DNA from: Spisula solida
Lineage: Eukaryota; Mollusca; Bivalvia; Venerida; Mactridae
Length of the DNA stretch: 64,000 nt
Direction: 5' to 3'
Assembly (NCBI GenBank): GCA_947247005.1
Contig: OX365946.1
Location: 9,246,453 to 9,310,452, forward strand
This document shows positions 47,401-56,704 of this stretch, piece after piece. Each line of letters begins with the position of its first letter. Positions within the stretch are counted from its first letter, which is position 1. A program made the position numbers and the translations under genes. The notes beneath the pieces are model-generated. The model ran no database searches, had not been told where the DNA came from, and saw only the letters and a program-made list of their open reading frames with translations.

Positions 47401-47905
47401 AGTTCGATGTTGTTTTTGTACATTCGGCCTTTTATTTCATTTTAATTAGCATTTTGTATTTTTGTTGAATATAGACTGTATGTGGCCCATACACAGATAG
47501 CTCTTAATCCACTACAATATAATCCTAACTGTCTGCAGTTATCAGTAACAATTTAATATACACTGGTATATAAGGGTTTATAGATACATGTACCATGTAT
47601 AGAAGTGTGTTGACTTTAATTAATACAGAATATTGTGTTAATTACTGTAGAAAGTGTCAAGTTAATGACCCCACTTAAATCATGACTTGATGGATGAAGC
47701 TTGACACGCGGTAGTTTCGTGAATACAGGAGAGTGTTCACAATGTAGGCCTACCACATATAGTATTGAACATTGTTCATATAACATAATGCATAATAATT
47801 ATAGTAAACACAGAACGATTTAAATCAATAGTTTATATATTTCATATATAATACCTTATCCTGTGCGTCCTTGGCAAATCCTGATTTATTTGCTCTAGTT
47901 GCCAT
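38256..47905 (-). CDS. TAGLN-like: Transgelin / myophilin-like protein (calponin family), four exons, 191 aa
   Basis: Minus-strand gene; coding exons 47905-47855, 40060-39912, 39165-38967 and 38432-38256 all have GT/AG borders and join in frame. The protein is 191 residues, normal for transgelins. Residues 1-17 are a basic N terminus; about 18-133 form a single calponin-homology (CH) domain (KYDSTLATTCLTWINERI, LKDGFALC, KMAFKQMESINTFLSAIEKY, VDLYERQNLNQVIQTISALG). One calponin repeat, VIGLQMGTNKGASQAG, lies at about 168-183. Family knowledge: such proteins bind and cross-link actin filaments, mostly in muscle. Myophilin, transgelin and Mp20 are names for near relatives and I cannot choose the exact orthologue. 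No stop or lesion is seen. The first intron is 7.8 kb. Confidence 0.93.
38967..39165 (-). CDS. TAGLN-like: Transgelin-like gene, exon 3
   Basis: Acceptor TTATTTTCAG, donor GTAATT. The first base completes the cysteine codon split with exon 2; then 66 codons covering the second half of the CH domain (FKQMESINTF, DLYERQNLNQV). Confidence 0.93.
39788..39862 (-). repeat. tRNA-derived SINE head, family C
   Basis: Minus strand: CACGGTGGTCGTG (A box), GCGAGACGTC, CTGGTTCGATTCTCGGCCG (B box and T arm). Best-kept copy of the family that includes 478-548, 18010-18145 and 40553-40645. Lies in intron 2 of the transgelin-like gene. Confidence 0.62.
39912..40060 (-). CDS. TAGLN-like: Transgelin-like gene, exon 2
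   Basis: Acceptor CTTACATTACAG, donor GTGAGT. 49 codons plus two bases (phase 2). Encodes IDSKYDSTLATTCLTWI through DGFALC, the first half of the CH domain. Confidence 0.92.
40553..40645 (-). repeat. tRNA-derived SINE, family C
   Basis: Minus strand: GAGACGTCACTGGTTCGAAT, then CTCGACCGGGCTCTTGGGTT and TTTCTGAAA. Shares the GAGACGTC-CTGGTTCGA block with 39788-39862 and the CGACCGGG tail with 18010-18145. In intron 1 of the transgelin-like gene. Confidence 0.62.
41385..41460 (+). mobile_element. Possible LINE tail with (ATTCT)n end
   Basis: ACATTGGACAATCAAACG runs into TATTCTATTCTATTC, the body-to-pentanucleotide junction seen at many LINE 3' ends. Only the end is recognisable. Confidence 0.35.
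41695..41770 (-). repeat. Possible tRNA-like fragment
   Basis: Minus strand has TGGCTGTCGCAAGTGCG (A-box-like) and GGCTCGAATGACC (B-box-like). Boxes are weaker than in the other copies. Confidence 0.3.
42440..42560 (-). mobile_element. LINE-like 3' tail family D, copy 3
   Basis: Minus strand ends CTCGTAAAATAAAGTCTTTA then (TTA)n. Shares GTTGAGGATCTCATGGAAGA-type sequence with the other copies. In intron 1 of the transgelin-like gene. Confidence 0.55.
42561..44224. other. Intron 1 of the transgelin-like gene, middle part
   Basis: No exon seen. GTTGTTGTGG-type short repeats at 43025-43080. A weak A-box-like CATGGCCTAGCGGCTA at 42847 has no matching B box. Confidence 0.35.
44225..44480. repeat. 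(ATC)n-rich imperfect microsatellite
   Basis: Long runs of ATC/GTC triplets. The Asp-rich and Met-rich minus-strand frames (44162-44545, 44197-44391) are by-products of the triplet repeat. Confidence 0.9.
45086..45266. repeat. About 31-bp tandem repeat, five imperfect copies
   Basis: AACATGGTCAGTTTGTAGAG plus GTTAGCTCAA, repeated with truncations. Intronic. Confidence 0.8.
45667..45820. mobile_element. 154-bp inverted-repeat MITE
   Basis: CCAGGGATGGTATTCAATAA at the left and TTGAATACCACCCCTGG at the right, about 25-bp arms. CCAATCAGAT and TGATTGGC form a second inner pair. Intronic. Confidence 0.78.
46771..46862. mobile_element. 92-bp foldback
   Basis: GCTCTTGGTGC...TTTAGGGTCCGGCAAAA pairs with TTTTGCTGGACCCTAAAAAC...GCACCTAAGAGC, about 32-bp arms. 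Intronic. The next repeat, 47055-47120 (GTGGTCTTTGCAAAC), matches part of the intron at 9540-9660. Confidence 0.75.
47855..47905 (-). CDS. TAGLN-like: Transgelin-like gene, exon 1 (start)
   Basis: 17 codons, MATRANKSGFAKDAQDK, then the donor GTATTA. The start has AAAAATGG context. The length and the basic, polar character fit the N terminus of transgelins, and phase 0 fits exon 2. It is short, so this exon is the least certain of the four, though frame and splice sites agree. Confidence 0.82.
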
Positions 47906-48005
47906 TTTTAATATGTTCTCCGTAAATTCCTCTAAATGTAATAAACTGATAAACTACACTAGTCCACTGTGAGATTACTCCGTATAAATGCACAGTCGTG
48001 TCGCG

Positions 48006-48075
48006 GTATATATCGCTACTAGGTGATTCACCGTTCAGCTATCACGTGACCTAACTGTCCCGCCTTCTTATTGGC
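48006..48075 (-). promoter_or_regulatory. Possible promoter of the transgelin-like gene
   Basis: Minus strand, about 100-170 bases before the ATG: a TATATA at about 48007-48013, an E-box CACGTG at about 48043, and a CCAAT (forward ATTGG, about 48071). Order and spacing suit a pol II promoter with a start site near 47980. I saw no perfect CArG box, which many vertebrate transgelin genes use. Confidence 0.4.
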
Positions 48076-48109
48076 TAACAGGGTGTGGAGGTGAAATGTA
48101 CTCAGCGTA

Positions 48110-48658
48110 CGCAATTCGAAATATTTCAGATTAGCGCGTAAGTAAAATATATGAATGAGTTAAAAACACCCACATTCCGTTGTTACTTTCACTAAAGTTG
48201 CTTTTATATCATTTATCTATTAACCACACGTCTAGGATTGGGCGCATTCTTGTTAATTGAACTGTATAAGTCAATATTTTTCGTCTGAAACAGTATTTGT
48301 TTATTTTGACTTCTGCTTAGCGTCATATCTCCTTATATGGTGAAAATAAACGAATTAGGGAAGTTAAGTCATAATGCAATTACAGGAAAATATTTGTTGA
48401 AAACACATCACAATCTATTATATATGTACAAGTATACTACACTTCCTTAAACACCTGAATACATTTGTAGTTGAAGTAAATATACAAATATGTACAATGT
48501 ATGTTATACAACAAAGTACTTAAACTTGGATACAAATGTAACGCAATTCACTTATTCGGGATTAGCGCTATTTTAACCTTTTATTAAACGATCTGGTACA
48601 CAATATTTATATTGCTGATTATGAGTTTTGCGACAATTGTATTATAAACACAGAAAAC
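48110..48658. other. Upstream flank of the transgelin-like gene
   Basis: No gene or clear repeat seen. Confidence 0.35.
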
Positions 48659-49177
48659 TTTAAAGGTGCTGCCTCACAGATTGGGCTAAAGTTTTTGTAC
48701 ATCGTGATTTTCTAACCTAACCAAGTATTGATGTATTAGAAAGCCACTGACTGTTGCTTTATGGAATATTTGAAGCAAATAAGCAATTTAATCACTCTCG
48801 ATATCGCCCACTGAGTATTTTTTTCTTGAAGTTTCCTTCAAACAGGCTTTGTGAATTATGTAATTTACACGTGATCGAACTGTTACATCAACAAACTTCA
48901 GCGTAAACATCAGTGAGGTATTTGGTTCATTTTTTTATTCATTTTCATCAAATGCGAACAAATTTCAGGCAATTTAAGTAATAGTAGTGTTGATTCTATA
49001 GGGTATTAATACTGTAAAAATACTAAATAACCAGAAAATGCAGAAGTTGCTCAAGTTATTTTAGATGTCAGTGTGGTAGTTTATGGGATATACAGGGAAC
49101 TATACCAAAATTACGCGAATATTTGACAATTTATTTTATTTTTGCTAAACACCAATATGTGAGGCAGTCCCTTTAAA
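48659..49177. mobile_element. 519-bp element with TTTAAAGG...GCCTCACA ends
   Basis: TTTAAAGGTGCTGCCTCACA at the left and TGTGAGGCAGTCCCTTTAAA at the right are complementary but for two positions. The interior is AT-rich and non-coding. Confidence 0.75.
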
Positions 49178-49291
49178 TCCTGTGTTACATCTGCCACACG
49201 ATTATTTTGTCGCACGATTAACCAAGCAACTCGCGAACCAAATGCTCGACATGTCGCACTTTTCTGCGTTTTTCTTGCGATTTTCCTATAT

Positions 49292-49505
49292 CATTATACC
49301 CCCGCGCAACGAGTTGTAAGGGGGGTATACTGCATTCAGCTTGTCTGTCTATCCGTAGACGCATTCTTGTTGATGCAACTTCTCCTACAGTTTTGGCAGG
49401 ATTTCACTCAAACTTTTACAGATGAACAACCTCAACATATAGATGTGCATGAAGAAAGGAATTTTGGCAGAAGTATGGCCCTTTGCCGGCGGGGGCATAA
49501 TTATT
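49292..49505. repeat. Dispersed repeat beginning TATACCCCCGCGCAACGAG
   Basis: Starts at TACCCCCGCGCAACGAGTTG and ends near GGGGGCATAATTATT, with roughly complementary GC-rich ends (TATACCCCCGC, GCGGGGGCATAAT). I take it for a non-autonomous element; no second copy lies in this window. Confidence 0.45.
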
Positions 49506-49997
49506 AGTCTGCCGAATGGCGACAGCTCTAGTTTTCATTCTATATTCATATGAAACAGCTTTACGGTCATCGTACACCAGCCTTGTGGTATCTGCGATCT
49601 GACTATGCCTACGATTGATGGATATCATGGATGTCTGCACTTGTGCTCCTAAATTAACCATTGGTTGTGATATCAAAATGAATACTTGATATGAAAGTAT
49701 AAATATTTGGTACCAAGCATAATTGTAGTTGTGCATATTCAATATTTTCAGGAGTTTTCGGATGGATATTACCAGAATTACGACCGGCTCTTTGAGGGAG
49801 AGTTACATTTTGTGTCAACGATATCTTCTCGTTATATTTATCATTAAACATCAAACGAATTGTACTAGGTGGACTATTCATGTTTGGTCGCGACCTTACC
49901 GTTTATAGTCACCTAACTCATCATTTCCGATTCGGAAGGATCGTTTAAGTTCACTTGTGATTGAACTCTGTGGTCATTGTCCTACCACTGTCATAAT

Positions 49998-50540
49998 CAT
50001 AGGGGTCTGTATCGACTCACTGGTCTCTCAATCACTAGATATAGATTAACAGGGACGTAACTGGTATCAAAATTGCGACACCACCAACTTTACAAACAGT
50101 CTTGTAACTTTTCCAAAAAGGCAATTAATCACATACTGTTTTCTCCAGTAGCAAGCTTAAACATTTATCTTCGAGATATAACCAATCTTATGTCAAAACA
50201 TATCGCACTCGAGCCGTTACAAATGCATACATGTTGAAAATATACTGAAAAATAAAAACAGGACAAAAATGTGGACAGGCCCTTACCATACTATAGGGCT
50301 CTTCACACATGAGTGTCGACAAAAACAATTCCATGGTTGGATGAGCGTATAATAACTAAAACTATAACCAAAATATCACCTCTGAAAGGTAACACAAGCG
50401 CTAGTGCGGTCATTCTATCATTTTGAAATCTGATAATGTTCATCGGACTTCCATTTTGAGTCACGTGACGTAATGTCGAATATCCGATGATACAAGCCAT
50501 TTTATTGGACACGCTTTGGTGGAACATGTGACGTCACAAA
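49998..50540 (-). repeat. Long inverted repeat, left arm
   Basis: About 540 bases that recur in reverse complement at 53925-54455. The inner 450 bases are nearly identical (for example CCATACTATAGGGCTCTTCA and CTCGAGCCGTTACAAATGC); the outer 80 are more diverged. There is no strong ORF shared by both. The minus-strand frame at 50303-50527 is broken in the other arm. Confidence 0.85.
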
Positions 50541-50944
50541 CCATACCTTGGGACATCAGGAAATTCGATCGAGGGTTGATCAACAAATATGCGGAAAAGT
50601 TACTAATTTAGTACTGTAGGCCTATCTACTTTATTCGTCATTGGAAGTCTATGAAACGTTCTAAATATATAGGTACCCTTTCTTTAACCATATATTCTTA
50701 TTATTAACCAAAGTCCGAATAGACATGACCTCCTGTGGTAACTTCGTTCGACGCCTTACAGCTTAATGTTTCCAACGTTGCGTGTCGCAAACTGTTTTAC
50801 AAGTACCAATCGTGCGTTTGTAACGTCATGTTTTGATAACGGGTTGGTTTTGATCGTGCGTTGATATATACATTTGTAGTTGTATATATATATGGTATCA
50901 ATATACATGTAGTAAAGTACAGAGAATTTAACTTGATCCTATTC

Positions 50945-50990
50945 TATTAGCATAAATTAACAGATGATATATTGTCTATATGTAATATGA
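50945..50990 (+). repeat. Dispersed repeat family A, partial copy
   Basis: TTAGCATAAATTAACAGATG and ATATATTGTCTATATG match the start of the copy at 32765. Confidence 0.45.
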
Positions 50991-51265
50991 ACAAATGCAC
51001 TGCACCCAGCGGGGATTTCCCATCAGATTTTTTGATAATCTGATCGAAGAAAAAAATGACTTTGGAATTTGTTTGCTCTACTACAGAGACTATAGATCTA
51101 GCCTCTGGCTGCCAAGGCAGCACCACATAGAAAACCAGGCGAACAAATACTTCGAAAAGAGTGTTTTCCAATCTAAGAGACGGGTTGCACAGATATTCCC
51201 TATAAATAGTTATTATAGTTTTACACTCGTCTTTTATTAAAGAAATAATGAATACGTAGCTATGC

Positions 51266-51367
51266 TTTGTTGCGTAATAAAATATAGGCACGTGTTTGGA
51301 TGCGTAGTAATTAAATCACGATTGCGTATGCATTCAAACGAGTGCCTATATTTTATAATACAACAAA
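51266..51367. mobile_element. 102-bp foldback
   Basis: Arms TTTGTTGCGTAATAAAATAT and ATATTTTATAATACAACAAA continue through AGGCACGTGTTTG. The GCGTAATAAA motif recurs at 51540-51660. Confidence 0.75.
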
Positions 51368-51479
51368 TCACATCTTCTATTTATTATTTCGATTTTAACA
51401 TCGCCAATGCTTTACCATTTATAGCAAAACAAGACAGGTTGACGTCAAACTACTTTCTTTCATAGGAACGTTACCATCA

Positions 51480-51880
51480 CCGTTACATCATTTGTCATAC
51501 TATATGACGTCAAACGTGACGTCATTAATCAGCTATATTTTATCGCGGTAATAAAATATGGTAAGCTCAATATACGCAAAGAAGGCAAATCTCACGTTCT
51601 ATGTTAGAATTGCTATTTATCATATGTTTGACGTCGCGGCAGCGTAATAAAGTCATTATTTATTTTGATAATACACTTGTGTAATAAAGTTTTGACGTGA
51701 CGTCACTCAAAGTATAGGCGATGTCGTCAAAGTTAAGACACTCATGTAATATCCTCTATTTATATTTCAATTCAACATAATTTTATTCACAAGTTGGCGC
51801 GCTATGTCGTGCGACGACGTCGCGTTAACGTGCGATGACGTCGCGTTAATGATGTGACGTCAATTCCGACGTCGCCATAT
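51480..51880. repeat. TGACGTCA/GACGTCGCG-rich stretch
   Basis: Contains at least eight GACGTC sites, including a partial tandem GTGCGACGACGTCGCGTTAA / GTGCGATGACGTCGCGTTAA near 51808-51850. GACGTC palindromes are CRE-like. Whether this is regulatory or part of a decayed transposon cannot be told from sequence. Confidence 0.55.
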
Positions 51881-51897
51881 TGTTTTATTTACGTTGG

Positions 51898-52079
51898 ATT
51901 AAATAAATAGAGGATATTTGTTTGTTTTGATTGAATATGGTTTATATCTCATCGTGTAGTGATAAAATTCAATATTTTCAAGAGCGCGTAGCGCGAGTGA
52001 AAATATTAAAATTTTATCACTACAAGATGCGATATTAACCATATTCAATCAAAACAAACAAATATTCTATTTATTTAAT
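51898..52079. mobile_element. 182-bp hairpin element with about 80-bp arms
   Basis: ATTAAATAAATAGAGGATAT at the left and TATTCTATTTATTTAAT at the right. The arms run on through TTGTTTGTTTTGATTGAATA and AGTGATAAAATT to a short loop with AGCGCGTAGCGCGAG. Among the longest regular hairpins in the window. Confidence 0.85.
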
Positions 52080-52205
52080 GCTTTTATGGTGTCAAAACTG
52101 GTACTATTTATGCCAAATTACCACTGTGGTTAGGCTACGTATGAATATGTTATTCCATTCATATAGAATAAATTTAATATGGAATGACACGAATGTAAGA
52201 TTCTT

Positions 52206-52988
52206 TTTATCACATAAACTAAATACACAGTAAAAATTTGTCAAGAATGCACACACTTCCCCTTTAGCAAATAAACTCCGTAGGAGTAAAGCGGTTCATT
52301 GAAAGAGCTAAGAAAATAGTGCAACAATGTATACTCCAATATGTTAATTTTTCTGCCTTTGAAAATAATATTTTTACGGTATCTAAAATCCTGCAGATGT
52401 AAAACTACGCTTAACAAAGTAAATAATTAAATCTTGGACCGCAGCATTGCAACGTATTCTGTTCTGGTCCGTGTTCCGTTCCGGGTTTTAGTAACAACAA
52501 GGACAGAAGTAACTAGGTTTTCCGCGTGAATTTATTCGCGATTCGTCTGAATAGCCGAAAATAACTGATTGTTCACGATGCAAGTACTTGGTAAGCAAGG
52601 AAAATCGTCTTTAATACTCAAAATTAACGGATTTATACAATGAAATCAACATCCGATACTGTGTTTGTGTAGATGCCAGATATTTGGTATGTACATTTCG
52701 TCCCACGTTTAACGGACCTACCGTCATGTTTACTTACAGTCATATCTCTTAAGTTCTTGTACATCTGTTATTGTGTGATTATAACATGCCCTAGAGTGCT
52801 CATAATCGGATATAGAATTTATTCTATTCTAAAAATGTATTCTTTTACTTTTTTGACAACGTGTATGAATACATAAATAAAGTGACTCGCCCTTGTATAT
52901 ACCTCATTTGCATCTTTATTACACGTGTGTATTATGACTTTTATGTAATGGGTTTATTAAACTCCCAGAGCCTATTTTATGTGATAAA
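52206..52988. mobile_element. 783-bp element with TTTATCACATAA inverted ends
   Basis: TTTATCACATAAA at 52206 and its complement at 52976-52988; preceded by ACGAATGTAAGATTCT as at 17406. No transposase frame. The 52673-52876 ORF has no domain. Confidence 0.6.
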
Positions 52989-53334
52989 GACATTTTAGTG
53001 TTGAGATTTTGGTAAATTAAAGTAGTCCCTGTGAGGGGGCGGAGCTTATATCAGTCACATTGAAGGTGATAACCAGTGACTGATATAGGTTTTATTTCAC
53101 TGATAGAACTCCATATCTCATCAGTTAGCATTAAATAAGATATGTATTTTTTCAATAATTTTCATGATTTGAATCAGGCTTAACGTTATGAAAGAATATG
53201 TTAGGACTCAAAAGTTTCGCAATTTGAATACTTTCAACCATTCACTTCTTTCGACTCCGCAATTTTCTAAACCGGAAATAACTTTTTCTAAAACGATTAG
53301 TACCGATTCAAAACTCTGAAGAACATAGGCACGT

Positions 53335-53470
53335 GCCTGTTACTGGTATGGGTATTTACAATTTGTTCGCAGAAATTCATGAATTCAACGCAAGAACTTG
53401 TTATATATTCAAGTATACAGTAAAGGTAAGGATCAGACCCAATTCTCAGTGCTGTACTCCTTATTACACA
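53335..53470 (+). repeat. Dispersed repeat family A, copy 3
   Basis: TTCAACGCAAGAACTTGTTA and GTAAGGATCAGACC line up with the second half of 32765-32975. Confidence 0.5.
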
Positions 53471-53924
53471 TGTCGTGAATTTTTAAATAAAATAATCCAA
53501 ATACATAAACGTTAAGTTGTTTGTTTGTTTGTGTTAAAATGAACGTTTTTTATAGTTCATTATTTATAATAAGCCAATATATTATATGTTTAAACAACAT
53601 TGGTCACTTAACAATAATTTATGAGCATTTTCCTTTTTATGTGTTGATCATCCCTCATGTACATTTAACGTGTGCTTCTTAAAATGGGGAGTAGACTCAT
53701 TGATTAGTTTAAAACCTTTAACTGCTGCACGCTTTTCAGTGGAATATAGTAATATTTACAACCATTCTACATTCCTTGCTTACTCACTTGGATCAGAACA
53801 CGAGTTTTTCGTGCGCAATTTGTAGACCGATACGTAGTATTTTTATTTACAAACTACTTGATCCCGGTTGTGCATCCAATACGTATCACCTGCGCTAGAA
53901 TATCGAGAACTAGTATATCTGTTT

Positions 53925-54455
53925 GCAGTGGTCACATGTTCGAAAGTTTATCCAGTAAAATAGCTTGTATCATCGGGTGTTCGGCTTTACAAACATGGAA
54001 GTCCGATGAACATTTTTAGATTTCAAAATGATAGAATGACCGCACTAGCGATTGTGTTACTTTTCAGAGGTGATATTTTGGTTATAGTTTTAGTTATTAT
54101 ACGCTCATCCAACCATGGCATTGTTTTTGTCGACATTCCTGTGTGAAGAGCCCTATAGTATGGTAAGGGCCTGTCCACATTTTTGTCCTGTTTTTATTTT
54201 TCAGTATATTTTCAACATGTATGCATTTGTAACGGCTCGAGTGCGATATATTTTGACATAAGATTGGTTGTATCTCGAAGATAAATGTATAAGCTTGCTA
54301 CTGGAGAAAACAGTATGTGATAAATTGCCTTTTTGGAAAAGTTACAAGACTGTTTGTAAAGTTGGTGGTGTCGCAATTTTGATACCAGTTACGTCCCTGT
54401 TAATCTATATCTAGTGATTGAGAGACCAGTGAGTCGATACAGACCCCTATGGTCA
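53925..54455 (+). repeat. Long inverted repeat, right arm
   Basis: Reverse complement of 49998-50540. GAAGAGCCCTATAGTATGG and GCATTTGTAACGGCTCGAG are shared exactly. Spacer between arms is about 3.4 kb. The open frame seen in the other arm is disrupted here. Confidence 0.85.
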
Positions 54456-55252
54456 TAATATACTGCACAGTACGGTTAGTTCGTTTACTGTTCGTTGTTA
54501 GTGTTCGTTTTACACATAAAGGCATAAGGAATTGTTCACAGTATAATTATTACAAAATCTAGATATAGCCACCCGAATACGAGTCTATGCACACGAGCTC
54601 TTCGTTAAAAACGGAGTTGGTTGTACTTGGAACAACGACCCAGCTGTCAGTTTTCAATTTACTTACATTATTATTTCTGTATCATATTGCTCCTACTATG
54701 TTGCCCAGTGCTCAAACGTATAGTGTATTTATGGTGCCAACCGTAACAAAGTTATAGACTCTGTAGCTCTACCCGTGTGTCATTTGTTTTATTATTGGCA
54801 ATTAGATAATATTATGTTTATGTGTCGGTGCCCATCCGATGAACGGTCGATGTCCGGCCGGTGGCTGATGGGCATTGCGTGACCAACGACTGATGCCTGC
54901 CCAGTACCTTTTGCCCAAGATGAAATGCCGACCATCGGCCGGTGTTCGGAGTGTAGATGTCTACATCGGGTACACATCGGATGTTACACGGACATCGTCT
55001 GACACCTGGGTGATGTGTGAGTTTGGTGTAATGTATAACATACATCCATATCCCGGCTAATGTTCACAATTTATTATCCAACGTAAGGTTTTAATACCGT
55101 CATGTATTAAGTAAATATTTGAACAAGGTTCATTTTACAATCATCCAGACAAACCTCAAATAAAACATCTTGTTTATGAAGAAATACGATAACACAAGTG
55201 ATGTTAGTAAAGTTAGGTTTTATACAGGGTTTTGCATCAAGGTATATAACTA
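54456..55252. other. Gene-free stretch with a GC-richer patch
   Basis: 54825-55030 is more GC-rich and has short open frames on both strands (GATGAACGGTCGATG, GGCCGGTG repeated). No domain or splice site seen. Confidence 0.35.
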
Positions 55253-55759
55253 ACGGTGTATAACCATATCGGTACCCTCTCGGTGCAAAATGATATATCG
55301 GTACCCTCTCGGTGCTGGCACCGGTCTCTCTCGGTGCAAAACAATAAAAACAGAGAGGGTACCGGTGCCGCGTCTAAACCGAAAGTAGGGTGTTTTTGAA
55401 GAAATTTGTTGGAAGTTACCGACAAAAAAGCTTTTAGTGGCAAGATATGATCAACGGATTTAGGTACTAAATATTTGCTACAAGTACCCCGGTCAACATT
55501 CCAGCCACGTCTGAACATGTGACAACTGATAGAACAAATTGAACAATAGAAATACAATGGAGAATCATCGGGGGGTTCCGTGGGCTATCGATATTTAGGC
55601 ATAAACCCGTATTTTTGGACAAAAACATGATTTTCTTACCTCTACTGCCTTCCATTTCATTGTTTCGCACCGAGAGAGACACGTGCCAGCACCGAGAGGG
55701 TACCGATATATCAACTTGCACCGAGATGGTACCGATATGGTTATACATGTACACCGTGT
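55253..55759. mobile_element. 507-bp element with about 100-bp inverted ends containing internal repeats
   Basis: The left arm (55253-55345) carries GGTACCCTCTCGGTGC twice and a third partial copy. The right arm (55660-55759) carries the same set inverted (GCACCGAGAGGGTACC). The arms match over nearly their full length. The middle 315 bp has no domain; ORFs on the minus strand span arms and middle and look accidental. Confidence 0.82.
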
Positions 55760-56591
55760 AACTGGCGTAGAATGAGAAAGTCGTAAATGCGTCATGTAAT
55801 ATTTACCATCGTCCTACAGGGGACAGGTTGGGGGTCACGTTTGACAGATTATTCCTAGAGCGGAGAAACAAGTGTCTGGTGCATGAAATTCTGTTATCTT
55901 CACTTAACATAATTATTATACAGCTCAACTCAGTAAAACAGTACATATTTTATTACGGGATTAGTACAAACACCATTAAACATGAGAACAACTTTTCAAA
56001 TTTATTTTACTCGAGTTTAAATGACGTCATATTAGCGAGTATATAGAAATATTTCATTTCATTGAAAGTTGTAACTTCATATTGGAATCAATTTCATTTT
56101 TGAATTATAAGTACATGCATCTCCGACCTCAACCCGGGGTGAGTAAACGGGTTTCTTTCATATTTTCTAAAAACGTGATAATTACTTTACTGTGACAGTA
56201 ACTCTATAGAGTATTCTATCATGAATTAATTATTATGGGGACCAGTTACATACCAGTCACAGATACAAAACAAGAATCAATATTGATTTTGTTAAGTCTG
56301 GTAAGTATTTAATGACACACATGGTAGGTGTTATTAATATGTTTGACACCAGATTAATGAGTTAAGGCGAGAATAACGCAGACACTTGTGTAGAGGTTGC
56401 GAAACTAAACGTGTACGACTACGTGAAAACTACTTTAGAGCATTTCGTCATCAAGGTTTGTGTAGTTTCCACAAATTAAATACGCATTGGTAGGAACGTT
56501 GACTGACGACTACCGATGTGTAGGTCCCTGGTATAAATCTGGACAGGCGCATTGGAAATTTCAGAAACGCCGTTGAGGGTTTCGATGAACA
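55760..56591. other. Gene-free stretch
   Basis: No gene or clear repeat. Confidence 0.3.
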
Positions 56592-56701
56592 GCCCTGCGT
56601 TCAGTGAAGAATTAGGTGACGCACGTTTCGTTCCTGTTTCAAAACTGTTACGTGTACCAGTTACGAAACGTGAGTCACGTAATTCTTCGTTGAACGCAGG
56701 C
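56592..56701. mobile_element. 110-bp foldback
   Basis: GCCCTGCGTTCAGTGAAGAA pairs with TTCTTCGTTGAACGCAGGC, about 40-bp arms with ACGTTTCGT/ACGAAACGT at the loop side. The 74-codon frame across it (56552-56776) has no other support. Confidence 0.75.
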
Positions 56702-56704
56702 CTG

